Part shown: positions 17,787-30,704 of the stretch, piece by piece
Position numbering within the stretch: the first letter of the stretch is position 1
Layout: every line of letters begins with the position of its first letter
Source of the DNA: Anaerolineae bacterium
GTDB lineage: Bacteria; Chloroflexota; Anaerolineae; J102
Direction: 5' to 3'
Length of the DNA stretch: 41,273 nt
Assembly: GCA_026991225.1 (NCBI GenBank)
Contig: JALXCB010000154.1
Span: 1 to 41,273 of the forward strand
Notes under the pieces: model-generated
The model's database searches: none
Told to the model about the DNA's origin: nothing
Seen by the model: only the letters and a program-made list of their open reading frames with translations
Translations under genes and position numbers: made by a program

Positions 17787-19088
17787 TCAATACACGAAAT
17801 CCGCCAGGTTGTAGGGGACGCGCTTGGGGCCCGCGGGCGGCAGAGGCAGGGTTAAACGGGCGAGAATCCGCGTCCGTTGGGCATCCATGAATTCGGGCGT
17901 GGGCAGTTCGACGCCCTCGGCCCGGCCGATGCTGAGATAAGGCGCGCGGGGATCGGGCTCGAAGGGGCTGAAGTAGATGATGTCCTTGCCGTCGAGGGGC
18001 ATGGCGTTGAGCGCGGCCGCGGTGTCCGCCACATGACCTCGGTCGAAACGACGCCCGCCCACCCCCAACAGCACGATGACGCCCACCTGCAGGCCCGCGG
18101 CCTTCATCCGCCCCACCGCATCCACCATCTCCGCCGCGGTGCTGGGCTTGCGTAGCCAGGCCAACAGGGGCTCATGCCCGCTCTCCAGGCCGATATACAC
18201 CCGCCGCAACCCCAACGCCTGCAATTCCCCAAAATCCGCTACGGTCTTCCGCTCCGCACTCAGCCCGTCCACGAACGCAAACACGCCCGTCATGGCCCGC
18301 GGGTCGCGGCGCAGCCACTCGCGCCGCGCCTCGGCCGAGGCGTCCTCGGGCAGGATGGGGAAGGCGCGGGCGACGATGGTCATCAGGGGCAGGAGACGAC
18401 GCTGGGGAATGATCAGCGCGTTGGCGTCGGCCAGGAAGATGCTGCGGCGCATGGACACGCCCGGCCCGAAGAAATCGAGCACATCGCGCACGTGCCCCTC
18501 GAACTCCTCGGGCGATTTGATGCGGAAAGGCCGGTCCCGATAGAGAGCGCAGAAGGTGCAGGTGTTGAACGAACAGCCTTCGGTGGCTTGCAGCACCAAC
18601 GCCTGGTACTGGTCGGGCGGCAGGATGGAGATGGGGCGGTAGATCTGATGAAACCGCCGCACGTCCGCTTCATAATCGAAATCCACCACCCGCTCCAACT
18701 GGTTGGATACGTCCAATGTCCAACGTCCAACGTCCAATGTCTTTGCCGCGTCTTCGCTCTCTAAACCACTGATCACTGAATACTGATCACTGATGACTTT
18801 CTCAATTTCCCCCCGCATCCTTTCCAAAAACGCCCGCACCTCCTCTTCCCCCAGCCACTTCCGCTTTCGTTCGCCTCCCTCCCGCCAGCGGGCCAGCACC
18901 CGGCCATCCAGCCCGCGGCGATAATTCACGCCGTGGTCGAACGCGCCATACAATCGCCCCGCCAGGTCGAAGGTATAGACCTGCAGCTCATCGAAGCTGA
19001 GGGTCAGGGCCTCGTGATTCAGGCGCAGGTGCACCGCCCGGCCATCGGGCAGGGAAAAGCGGTGATGGATGGAAGACGCGTGAGGCAT
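17787..19088 (-). CDS. Radical SAM protein with an in-frame repeat insertion
   Basis: The 433-residue protein has the cluster motif GCSFNTCTFC (C172, C177, C180; a CX4CX2C spacing seen in COG1032-type radical SAM proteins) followed by DVLDFFG, ADANALIIPQR and the glycine-rich VGVIVLLGVGG region. Substrate unknown. Residues about 98-130 (VISDQYSVISGLESED, then AAKTLDVGRWTLDVSNQ) are exactly the translation of two heptamer repeats: ATCAGTG words and TCCAACG/TCCAATG words. They separate ERMRGEIEK from LERVVDFDYE, which read as the flanks of a normal linker. The insertion keeps the frame and lies before the catalytic core, so the enzyme may still work. Confidence 0.85.
   Translation of the reverse strand: MPHASSIHHRFSLPDGRAVHLRLNHEALTLSFDELQVYTFDLAGRLYGAFDHGVNYRRGLDGRVLARWREGGERKRKWLGEEEVRAFLERMRGEIEKVISDQYSVISGLESEDAAKTLDVGRWTLDVSNQLERVVDFDYEADVRRFHQIYRPISILPPDQYQALVLQATEGCSFNTCTFCALYRDRPFRIKSPEEFEGHVRDVLDFFGPGVSMRRSIFLADANALIIPQRRLLPLMTIVARAFPILPEDASAEARREWLRRDPRAMTGVFAFVDGLSAERKTVADFGELQALGLRRVYIGLESGHEPLLAWLRKPSTAAEMVDAVGRMKAAGLQVGVIVLLGVGGRRFDRGHVADTAAALNAMPLDGKDIIYFSPFEPDPRAPYLSIGRAEGVELPTPEFMDAQRTRILARLTLPLPPAGPKRVPYNLADFVY
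18699..18797. repeat. In-frame repeat insertion in the radical SAM gene (99 bp)
   Basis: GTCCAATGTCCAACGTCC heptamers (18711-18741) and ACTGATCACTGAATACTGATC heptamers (18767-18796) flank a short spacer inside the coding sequence. The length is 33 codons. Confidence 0.85.
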
Positions 19089-19215
19089 GAGAAATGACGC
19101 AGCAAAGCCCGTTCGAGGACACGAAGTCCGTGAAACGTAAAACGTGAAACGTGAGGACGTTACGCATCACGCATCACGTTTCACAGCCCTGGCTTCCCGC
19201 GCCCATGTGGCCGTA
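19085..19215. repeat. Heptamer composite (ACGTGAA / ACGCATC words) between guaB and the radical SAM gene
   Basis: GTGAAACGTAAAACGTGAAACG is followed by TTACGCATCACGCATCACG and the flank word GGCTTCCCGCGCC shared with the copies at 22240 and 27790. A short GGCAGGCCAACCTGCGACTTGCC segment follows before the guaB stop. Confidence 0.75.
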
Positions 19216-19251
19216 AAGGGACAAGTGGCAGGCCAACCTGCGACTTGCCCC

Positions 19252-22055
<2,804 letters not shown>

Positions 22056-22079
22056 GCCCGTAAGTTTACCTGCGATGGG

Positions 22080-22320
22080 GGCATTTTCGCCAAAAGAACG
22101 CTCTGCTTTGAAAATAGAAATGATCGTCGGTTGCGGAAGGATCGCCAGGCCGACGTCGAGCGAGTCCGCGACAGACGTGATGCGTAATGCGTAATCCGTG
22201 ACGACCTTACGCATCACGCATTACGCATTACGTGCTTGGCTTCCCGCGCCGCCCTGGCCGCGAGGCGTTTTCATCGGTATCGGCGCGCCGCCGCGCGTGG
22301 CGCCTGCTATGAAAATAGGA
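22080..22320 (-). repeat. Composite dispersed element, longest copy
   Basis: Reading the minus strand: CTATTTTCATAGCAGGC, a GC-rich palindromic stretch (GCGCGGCGGCGCGC), GATACCGATGAAAACGCC, GCGGCCAGGGCGGCGCGGGA, heptamer arms ACGTAATGCGTAATGCG / CGCATTACGCATCACG, GGACTCGCTCGACG, and a second CTATTTTCAAAGCAG at the far end. Both ends thus carry nearly the same word in the same direction. Pieces recur at 2280, 11081, 19085, 27695, 34791 and 40860. Confidence 0.75.
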
Positions 22321-22470
22321 CTAGGGAACGCAGATGACGCAGATTGAAACGGATGAGCGCAGATAACAAAGAAAAAATCTGTGAAAATCATCTGCGAAAA
22401 TCAGCGTCGCATCCGCGTTATCAGCGTTCTCCTTCTCATCCGTATCGACGAGCCGTCGCTTGGAACGACT
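22321..22470. repeat. CGCAGATGA-word repeat
   Basis: GGGAACGCAGATGACGCAG words run left and return as ATCAGCG/ATCCGCG words toward TCAGCGTTCTCC. Related copies are at 34849, 36230-36340 and 40917-41015. Such words often surround GxxExxY-type genes in other genomes (from memory), but no such gene is here. Confidence 0.7.
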
Positions 22471-22497
22471 GGTTTGAAAATCGAGGTCTCACGCTCA

Positions 22498-22585
22498 GTA
22501 GACCAGGAAACCAGGAAACCGGACGACGTCGCTCACCCTTCCGGTCTACTGGCGCACCGGTCTACCGGTTTCCCGGCTTACCAGA
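22498..22585. repeat. Octamer-word inverted repeat (CCAGGAAA type), copy 2
   Basis: CAGTAGACCAGGAAACCAGG and CCGGTCTACCGGTTTCCCGG form complementary arms. The right arm overlaps the 3' end and stop codon of the molybdopterin oxidoreductase. Confidence 0.8.
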
Positions 22586-24754
22586 TACATTCAGCTTGCG
22601 TAGCCTTACCCGCACGTCGTAAAACGTGGGGCTTCCGCCCATATCGGTCTCGGTCTGGGACACAAGCCAGTTGACGTTATGCCCGTCTGGGCTGAGTTTG
22701 GCCCACCAGATGGTCGGGGCCAGCAACACGCCCGGCATGACGTCCTCCGTCACCCGCGCGGTGAGCTGCACCGGACCGCGGTCATTTTCCAGAATCACCG
22801 CATCCCCATCCCCGACGCCACGCGCCCGGGCGTCGTCGGGATGCACCCACACTGTCGGCTCGCCCTCGCGACGGCGGAAGCGTTCCATGTTGGCGAAGGT
22901 GGTGTTGAGGAAGTTGTGGGCTGGTGGGGAGATCAAGATTAAAGATTGAAGATTAAAGATTGATGGAGATCGTTCTACCTCCCTTTCTTCTTCGGTCTTC
23001 AGTCTTTGATCTTCAATCATCCAGTTGGGCGGGACCCAGGCGGGGAGGGGGTCGTAGCCGTCGTCGGCCATGCGCTGGCTGTAAAACTGGCATTTGCCAT
23101 CAGGCGTGGGGAAGCCGTCGGCGAAGGGAAGGAAGGGATCGGGCAGGTCGAGGCGGGCGAAGCCCTCGGCCAGCAGGCGCTCCCATGTGATCCCAGCCAG
23201 GGTGGGGTGGGTCTGCGCTTCGATGAATTCCTGCAAAATGCTGACGTCATCCTGCTCGAACGCGTCGTCGCGGAAGCCCAGGCCGCGGGCCAGACGCCGG
23301 AAGATCTCGCTGTTGGGCAGGCTGTCGCCCACGGGCGGGATGGCGGGCCGGTTCAGGGCCAGGTAGAGATGCCCGTAGGGCTTGAGGATATCCCAGTGTT
23401 CGAGCTGGGTGGTGGCGGGGAGGAGGTAGTCGGCAAAGTCGGCGGTGTCGGTCTGGAAGTGCTCCAGGACGACCGTGAGCAGGTCCTCGCGGGCCAGGCC
23501 CGCGCGCACGGCGCGCTGGTCGGGCGCAACCGCGGCGGGGTTGCTGTTGTAGACGATGAGGGCCATCACGGGCGGGCCCGCGTCCTCGGCCGCGGGCTTG
23601 CGGTCGATGGGCCGGGGCGCGTAGTAGGCTTGCGCCCGTCGCGCCGGATCCAGGCTGAGCGCGTCGCCCAGACGGATCATGTTGAGCGTGCGGGGCTGGC
23701 GGTCACCCAGCAGGTCGGGCCGTTTCAGCATGGTTTTGTCGAGATGAAAGGCGCCGCTGGCGCTGAGCAGCACGCCTCCGCCCCGATGGCGCCAATGCCC
23801 GACCAACGCGGGCAGGGTGGCGATGTTGCGCATGGCCATGCCCCCAGCTCCGTGGCGTTGCAAACCATAATTCACGCGGATGGCCGCGGGCCGGGCCGCG
23901 GCGTACTCCCGGGCCAGCCGCACGATGCGCAATGCCGGAATCCCGGTCATCTTCTCCGCCCAGGCGGGGGTGAACGTCCGCACCCGCGCCTTCAACGCCT
24001 CGAAGCCCGTGGTATGCTGCGCCACGAAATCGTGGTCCACCCGGTCTTCGGCGATGATGACGTGCATCATGGCCAGGGCCAGCGCGCCGTCCGTCCCCGG
24101 CCGGATGGGAATCCACTCATCCGCGATGCGGGCGGTGCGGGTGCGGGCCGGGTCGATGACGATGACGGGCGCGCCCCGCTTGCGGGCCTGCTGCACGAAG
24201 GGCCACAGGTGCATGTTGCTGGTGAGGGTGTTGTTCCCCCAGATGAGGATGAGCTGCGCGTGGGCGAAATCCTCGGGCGCGGGCCCCATGACCCGCCCGG
24301 TGACGTACTGAAACCCCTCGAAGCCTGCTTCGGAGCAGATGGTGCGGGCCAGCCGCGTCGCGCCCAGGCGGTTGAAGAAGCGGGAGGCCATGCCCTCGCC
24401 CTGGAGGAGGCCCATGGTCCCGGCGTAGGAGAAGGGCATGATGGCCTCGGGCCCGTGCCGGGCGACGATCTCGCCCAGGCGGTCGGCGATCTCGCGCACG
24501 GCTTGCTCCCAGCCGATGGGCTGGAACCGGCCCGCGCCCTTGGGCCCGACCCGCTTCAGGGGCGTGGTCAGGCGGTCGGGGTGGTAGGTGCGCTCCAGAT
24601 AGCGGTCCACCTTGCCGCACAGCCGCCCCCGCGTGACGGGGTGATGGGGATGGCCCTGGATGCGAACCGCGCGGCCGGTGGCGGGATCGATGGTCACCTG
24701 CCAGGCGCAGGTGTCGGGGCAATCGTGGGGGCAAACGCCGGTGATGACGGGCAT
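22562..24754 (-). CDS. Molybdopterin oxidoreductase (formate dehydrogenase/DMSO reductase superfamily) with repeat insertion
   Basis: The 730-residue protein has an N-terminal [4Fe-4S] motif (CPHDCPDTC and later GRLCGK) and MGD-binding segments such as [25 protein letters not shown] and [11 protein letters not shown]. It has no signal peptide. The electron donor and substrate are not clear; a formate dehydrogenase-like role is possible and fdhD is at 39478. Residues 580-609 ([18 protein letters not shown] then [12 protein letters not shown]) are the translation of AAGATTGAAGATT-type heptamers, inserted in frame between PPNWM and PPAHNF. The last residues (SGKPGNR) and the TAG stop come from the octamer repeat. 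Confidence 0.87.
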   Translation of the reverse strand: MPVITGVCPHDCPDTCAWQVTIDPATGRAVRIQGHPHHPVTRGRLCGKVDRYLERTYHPDRLTTPLKRVGPKGAGRFQPIGWEQAVREIADRLGEIVARHGPEAIMPFSYAGTMGLLQGEGMASRFFNRLGATRLARTICSEAGFEGFQYVTGRVMGPAPEDFAHAQLILIWGNNTLTSNMHLWPFVQQARKRGAPVIVIDPARTRTARIADEWIPIRPGTDGALALAMMHVIIAEDRVDHDFVAQHTTGFEALKARVRTFTPAWAEKMTGIPALRIVRLAREYAAARPAAIRVNYGLQRHGAGGMAMRNIATLPALVGHWRHRGGGVLLSASGAFHLDKTMLKRPDLLGDRQPRTLNMIRLGDALSLDPARRAQAYYAPRPIDRKPAAEDAGPPVMALIVYNSNPAAVAPDQRAVRAGLAREDLLTVVLEHFQTDTADFADYLLPATTQLEHWDILKPYGHLYLALNRPAIPPVGDSLPNSEIFRRLARGLGFRDDAFEQDDVSILQEFIEAQTHPTLAGITWERLLAEGFARLDLPDPFLPFADGFPTPDGKCQFYSQRMADDGYDPLPAWVPPNWMIEDQRLKTEEEREVERSPSIFNLQSLILISPPAHNFLNTTFANMERFRRREGEPTVWVHPDDARARGVGDGDAVILENDRGPVQLTARVTEDVMPGVLLAPTIWWAKLSPDGHNVNWLVSQTETDMGGSPTFYDVRVRLRKLNVSGKPGNR
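22928..23017. repeat. In-frame repeat insertion in the molybdopterin oxidoreductase gene (90 bp)
   Basis: Left arm AGATTAAAGATTGAAGATT, right arm TCTTCAGTCTTTGATCTTC; the arms are roughly complementary around a short spacer. The whole is 30 codons long and keeps the frame. Confidence 0.85.
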
Positions 24755-24817
24755 GATAGGGTGGGTTCCGTGCTCAGTGTCGGGGGTAAGAGGGTTTGAA
24801 ATTGGCGTGGCGCACTC

Positions 24818-24851
24818 AGACCTTGGAGGTCTGCGCAGACCTCCGAGGTCT
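24818..24851. repeat. 34-bp near-perfect palindrome
   Basis: Two 17-base arms (AGACCTTGGAGGTCTGC and GCAGACCTCCGAGGTCT) are complementary at 16 positions, and each arm is itself palindromic. It lies upstream of the molybdopterin oxidoreductase start. It could be a terminator-like or dispersed hairpin; no other copy is in the window. Confidence 0.7.
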
Positions 24852-24987
24852 CATGCCGGGCGCTGGCGGGTGCGACCCCAATTATTGGCAGGCGCTTTCC
24901 GCTGGTTGATAGACATACGTAATTATACAGGTATCCAACGAAATGTCTTGCCACGAAGGCTCGAAGGAACGAAGACAATGCAGGTTT

Positions 24988-25129
24988 GTAACTGCTAAGG
25001 TCGTTGGCCGCAATCGGCCTCTTTTGCCACGAAGACACGACGGAAACGAAGACACGAAGTCATTCAAAAAGATTTTATCCGTGTTTCCTCCTATCCGTGT
25101 CAAGTGAACAGGGCTACGTTAGCAGTTAC
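24988..25129. mobile_element. IS66-like MITE, copy 2, with perfect 8-bp target duplication
   Basis: The ends GTAACTGCTAA and TTAGCAGTTAC are a perfect 11-bp inverted repeat, and GCAGGTTT occurs directly on both sides (24980-24987 and 25130-25137). IS66-family elements end in GTAA and make 8-bp duplications. The 142-bp interior (ACACGAAG words, TTTTATCCGTGTTTC) has no ORF. The rest of the gap to 25289 holds AAGTGGCAAGT / GCCACCTGCCACTT words and no gene. Confidence 0.88.
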
Positions 25130-25289
25130 GCAGGTTTGCAAGTTTGCAGGTCGCAAGTGGCAAGTCCTTCTTGCAGCAAGGTTTTTCACATGCTATTTGC
25201 CACCTGCCACTTTTCCCTTCGCGCCTCCGTGTCGTCGCGGTTTTTGACCTCGCATGAAGGGTGCGTGTTACGTGTATAGTTACAACCTC

Positions 25290-25994
25290 TCACCCACTCG
25301 GGCGACGCCAGGGGCGGCGCGCGGGTCCGCCCATGTCCAGCAGCAGGTCCGCCAAAACCCGCGTCCGATCCGCTTCCGTATCGAAGTGCAGGTGGAATGT
25401 GTCTTCCAGGGGGCGGCCCTTCTCGTCGAAACGGCGGTAGCGCAGGCGCAGGCCCGGCTCCACCCGACCGCCGAAGTAAATCCGGCCCGGGGTCGCATCC
25501 AGCAGGTTTTCGGGCGTGATGAAACGATACCACATGCCCAGATGCTCGGGGGGAAATTCGCCGATCTTGAGGAAGCGCGTTGGGGTGAGACGGGCCATGA
25601 TCGCGTGCTCCCGAGTCTCGAAGGTGCGATAGTAGGCGATGAGCCGGGTCCAGTCGGCCTCCTTGCCTTCCACCTCGAAATGGCCCGACGCGTGGTGCAG
25701 GAGCTTGTCCTGGGGCCAGAGGGGCGGAGGCGGGTCTTCGGGCGGCTCAGGCGTTTCGGGCGTGAAGTGGATGTAATACCGGCGGCGGGCGACGCGGCTG
25801 CCCAGGCTGAGCAGGAGGATGAGGGCCAGGAAGACGCCCGCCACGATGAACCGGCCCGGCACGCCGAACAGCAGAGCCAGCACCACCATCATGACAAACA
25901 CCCAGTTCACCCACGTGCGCATCCGCACCTCGAAGAAAAACGTGTTGTCGAGCAGATAAAGTAAGCGATAGAGTTGACCGATGAGTCGATGCAT
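25290..25994 (-). CDS. Membrane protein of unknown function, 234 aa
   Basis: Two hydrophobic stretches near residues 27-50 (WVNWVFVMMVVLALLFGV) and 50-65 anchor a soluble C-terminal domain of about 160 residues (HASGHFEVEGKEADW to the end). No family is recognised. It is preceded by an extended -10 box whose predicted start point coincides with the ATG, and by seven TTGGGATA words. Both features suggest a specifically regulated, possibly leaderless gene. Confidence 0.7.
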   Translation of the reverse strand: MHRLIGQLYRLLYLLDNTFFFEVRMRTWVNWVFVMMVVLALLFGVPGRFIVAGVFLALILLLSLGSRVARRRYYIHFTPETPEPPEDPPPPLWPQDKLLHHASGHFEVEGKEADWTRLIAYYRTFETREHAIMARLTPTRFLKIGEFPPEHLGMWYRFITPENLLDATPGRIYFGGRVEPGLRLRYRRFDEKGRPLEDTFHLHFDTEADRTRVLADLLLDMGGPARRPWRRPSG

Positions 25995-26000
25995 ACACTC

Positions 26001-26009
26001 ATTTTAGCA
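26001..26009 (-). promoter_or_regulatory. Extended -10 promoter, possibly leaderless
   Basis: On the minus strand TGCTAAAAT fits TGn-TAnAAT. The predicted start point is the A of ATG at 25994, seven bases on. Confidence 0.4.
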
Positions 26010-26013
26010 CAAT

Positions 26014-26101
26014 TTATCCCAAAGTTTATCCCAAATATCCCAAGTTTTATCCCAAACCGAGCGCGGTCAGGTTATCCCAAAGTTTATCCCAAATATCCCA
26101 A
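26014..26101 (-). repeat. Array of seven TTGGGATA words with a 30-bp direct repeat
   Basis: On the minus strand TTGGGATA or TTTGGGATAA occurs seven times between 26102 and the promoter. A 30-bp block occurs twice exactly (26014-26043 and 26072-26101), 58 bp apart. The position directly upstream of a promoter resembles an operator array, though the word-repeat style of this genome is an alternative. Confidence 0.7.
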
Positions 26102-26104
26102 CCC

Positions 26105-26248
26105 GTAACTACGAAGGTGTCGCCACCACTTTTTGCCACGAAGACGCGAAGAAAAGCGAAGGTGCGACGTATTTTCCCTTCGTGTCTTCGAAAAACTTCG
26201 AGCCTTCGTGGCTTTTTGCGGCCTAAAGTCAAGTGCGTTAGCAGTTAC
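26105..26248. mobile_element. IS66-like MITE, copy 3, with perfect 8-bp target duplication
   Basis: The left end GTAACTACGAAGG and right end TTAGCAGTTAC are inverted, and CCCAACCC lies directly on both sides (26097-26104 and 26249-26256). The interior is ACGAAG-word arms different in detail from copies 1 and 2. The right end lies 11 bp from the stop of the AlbA_2-type gene. Confidence 0.85.
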
Positions 26249-26258
26249 CCCAACCCGT

Positions 26259-27647
26259 TTATTGCGGTTTCCGCTTCAGCACGTAATAGGTGCCCTTCTT
26301 CACCCCGATCTTCAACAAAATTCCCTTGTTCACCAGATCCACCAGGTCCAGGCGCAGGGTTTCGGCGCTGACGTTGGGGCAAAGTTGGCGGTAGTCCCGA
26401 TTGGTGATGCGGCCCTGCTCCTGCACCCACTGCAATGCTTTCATCTGCCGCTCGTTCATGTCCGTCTCCCATTCGGGCATGGGATGGAACTCGCCCACCT
26501 CGTGGCCCTTGCGCAACACGACGGTGAAGCTGTGGGGCGTGGCCCGGAATTCGGGCGCAGGATGCCCGGCCGCCACCATGGACTCGATCATCTTGTCCAC
26601 GCCCAGGCCCAGCTCCTCGATGTAGCCCCATTGCAGCAGCCCGTTGACGATGCGGGGATTGCGGCTGAAATGTTCGTCCACGATGTTCTTCAGGGTGATG
26701 TAGCCGGGCAGCCCGCCGGGCGAGGTGACCTCCATACGATCCTTGAACATGAACACCTCGATGCGACGGCCCTGGATGCGGTAATCGCGATGCGCCACCG
26801 CATTGATCAACGCCTCGCGCACTGCGATCATGGGGTATTCCGTCTCTTCCTGCCGCTGCAACCCCCGTACGACGGCTTTCTTGTCCATGCTCTCCCACAC
26901 CACCTGCCAGGTGCGCTCGATCATCCGGGCCAGCGGCCCGCTGATATCCACCCGCCGCCCGTAGCCGATCTCGCCCTTGCCCATGTGCCGGTCTGTGCCC
27001 GGAAATTTCACGAAGGTGAGCCCGGCCTGGGGCAGAAAGAGCTGCGGGTCCCGTCCGAACAGCAACATGCCGCTGATGGTGGCCATTCCCCGTTCGGTCA
27101 GGGCGCCGATCTGCTTGAGCAGGGATTGGGTGGAGCCCACGAAGGCGCTGGGCTGCCGCCGCTGGCGGTGTTCGATGTACTCATCGATGACGTCGGTGTC
27201 GAAATCGGCGATGGACGCGCCCGGAATCTCCTCCAGCTCGAACGCGCCCGTGGCCCGTCCCACCGCGGCCAGGGTCAGCTCCTGGCCCGTGAGCGTCCGA
27301 TTTTCCGTTCCGCGTCGGGCCAGCACCCGGCCATCGGGCAGGGTGTGGAGATCGGGGCTGCGGGGCACGTGGAAGACCAGCACCGCGCCCTGGGGCAGCT
27401 CGTAGGTTTCGGCCTCCACCTGCACCGGCGGCCGCACCTGGGTGATGGCCATGCCCACGATGTCGTCCGCGTCCTCGGTCTGCAATCCCTTGTACACCCG
27501 GCCTTTCTCATCCGCCCCCACGACGATATCCCCGCCCTCAGTGTTGGCGAACGCGACGATGGTCTCCAGCACCCCGTCGGGGTCTAGCGAGGGGAAGAAG
27601 GCCAGTTGCAGCCCGGGCTTGCGGGCGAGGAGGTAGGAGAGGGACAT
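26259..27647 (-). CDS. AlbA_2/Schlafen-type ATP-binding transcriptional regulator-like protein
   Basis: The 462-residue protein begins with an AlbA_2-like domain (ETIVAFANTEGGDIVVGADEKG), has a GHKL-type segment (VREALINAVAHRDYRIQG, later SPGGLPGYITLKN) and ends in a winged helix (GRITNRDYRQLCPNVSAETL). This is the COG2865 architecture. Members are putative DNA-binding regulators, some near mobile elements or defence loci; the function here is unknown. TCAGT-family heptamers abut its start codon on the upstream side. Confidence 0.85.
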   Translation of the reverse strand: MSLSYLLARKPGLQLAFFPSLDPDGVLETIVAFANTEGGDIVVGADEKGRVYKGLQTEDADDIVGMAITQVRPPVQVEAETYELPQGAVLVFHVPRSPDLHTLPDGRVLARRGTENRTLTGQELTLAAVGRATGAFELEEIPGASIADFDTDVIDEYIEHRQRRQPSAFVGSTQSLLKQIGALTERGMATISGMLLFGRDPQLFLPQAGLTFVKFPGTDRHMGKGEIGYGRRVDISGPLARMIERTWQVVWESMDKKAVVRGLQRQEETEYPMIAVREALINAVAHRDYRIQGRRIEVFMFKDRMEVTSPGGLPGYITLKNIVDEHFSRNPRIVNGLLQWGYIEELGLGVDKMIESMVAAGHPAPEFRATPHSFTVVLRKGHEVGEFHPMPEWETDMNERQMKALQWVQEQGRITNRDYRQLCPNVSAETLRLDLVDLVNKGILLKIGVKKGTYYVLKRKPQ

Positions 27648-27654
27648 GGGGTTC

Positions 27655-27821
27655 AGTAATCAGTGAGCAGTGATCAGTAATCAGTTGAAAATAGCGCGCT
27701 CACATTGGGCGAAGCGGCCATGAGCGTGATGCGTGAAAACGTGAAAAGTGAACTCGTCACGCATTACGCATTACGTTTCACGCGATTAGCTTCCCGCGCC
27801 AATGCAGCTGCAAAGCATTTT

Positions 27822-27825
<4 letters not shown>
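27655..27825. repeat. TCAGT heptamers plus ACGCATT composite element between gyrA and the AlbA_2-type gene
   Basis: CAGTAATCAGTGAGCAGTG at 27655-27682 is followed by an inverted copy of the composite element (GTGATGCGTGAAAACGTG, TTACGCATTACGTTTCACG, TTAGCTTCCCGCGCC, GCATTTTTCAT). Its last bases contain the gyrA stop codon. Confidence 0.75.
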
Positions 27826-30347
<2,522 letters not shown>

Positions 30348-30352
30348 GGATA

Positions 30353-30560
30353 CTCAGTAATCAGTAAGCAGTGTTCAGTCGTCAGTGTTCAGCAGGCTAC
30401 GCGCCGCTTTTTGCGTCGAACTTCCAACACTGGCTTTCCTGAAAAAACTCATGTCACCGCAGCGTGCGCTGAGAGCGCAGAGAAAATCCTGGGGTATCAC
30501 AGAGAAAAACACCTCTGAATCCAATCTTTTAACTCTGCGTCCTCTGCGTTCTCCGCGGTG
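30353..30560. repeat. TCAGT heptamers and CACAGAG/CTCTGCGT repeat upstream of gyrA
   Basis: CAGTAATCAGTAAGCAGTG (30353-30392) and, further on, arms built of GCGCAGAGAAAA / CACAGAGAAAAAC and CTCTGCGTCCTCTGCGTTC around a spacer. No gene is visible up to 30704. Confidence 0.75.
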
Positions 30561-30636
30561 AACAACCTTTTTGCAGGGCAGCCAACACTTTTCGAATCGC
30601 CAGAGAGACGTTGGGCGGTCGTTTTGCCAACACCCC

Positions 30637-30645
30637 ATTATATCA
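30637..30645 (-). promoter_or_regulatory. Extended -10 promoter for gyrA
   Basis: On the minus strand TGATATAAT is a perfect TGn-TATAAT. There is no matching -35 box. It lies in the only repeat-free part of the gyrA upstream gap. Confidence 0.5.
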
Positions 30646-30704
30646 TTTTTCGCCGATTTTCCCCACTTTTGGAACAGATGGGCGGGCATGGAAGCCCACC
30701 CATG

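Noticed and set aside
22344-22622. ORFs in the 22.3-22.6 kb gap as a GxxExxY-type gene
   Set aside because: Only the repeat words are present; no GxxExxY motif or conserved domain was seen.
23006-24799. 597-residue ORF opposite the molybdopterin oxidoreductase
   Set aside because: Antisense shadow; the minus strand has cofactor-binding motifs.
26014-26101. CRISPR-like direct repeats
   Set aside because: Only two exact 30-bp copies with internal word repetition, no regular spacers and no cas genes.
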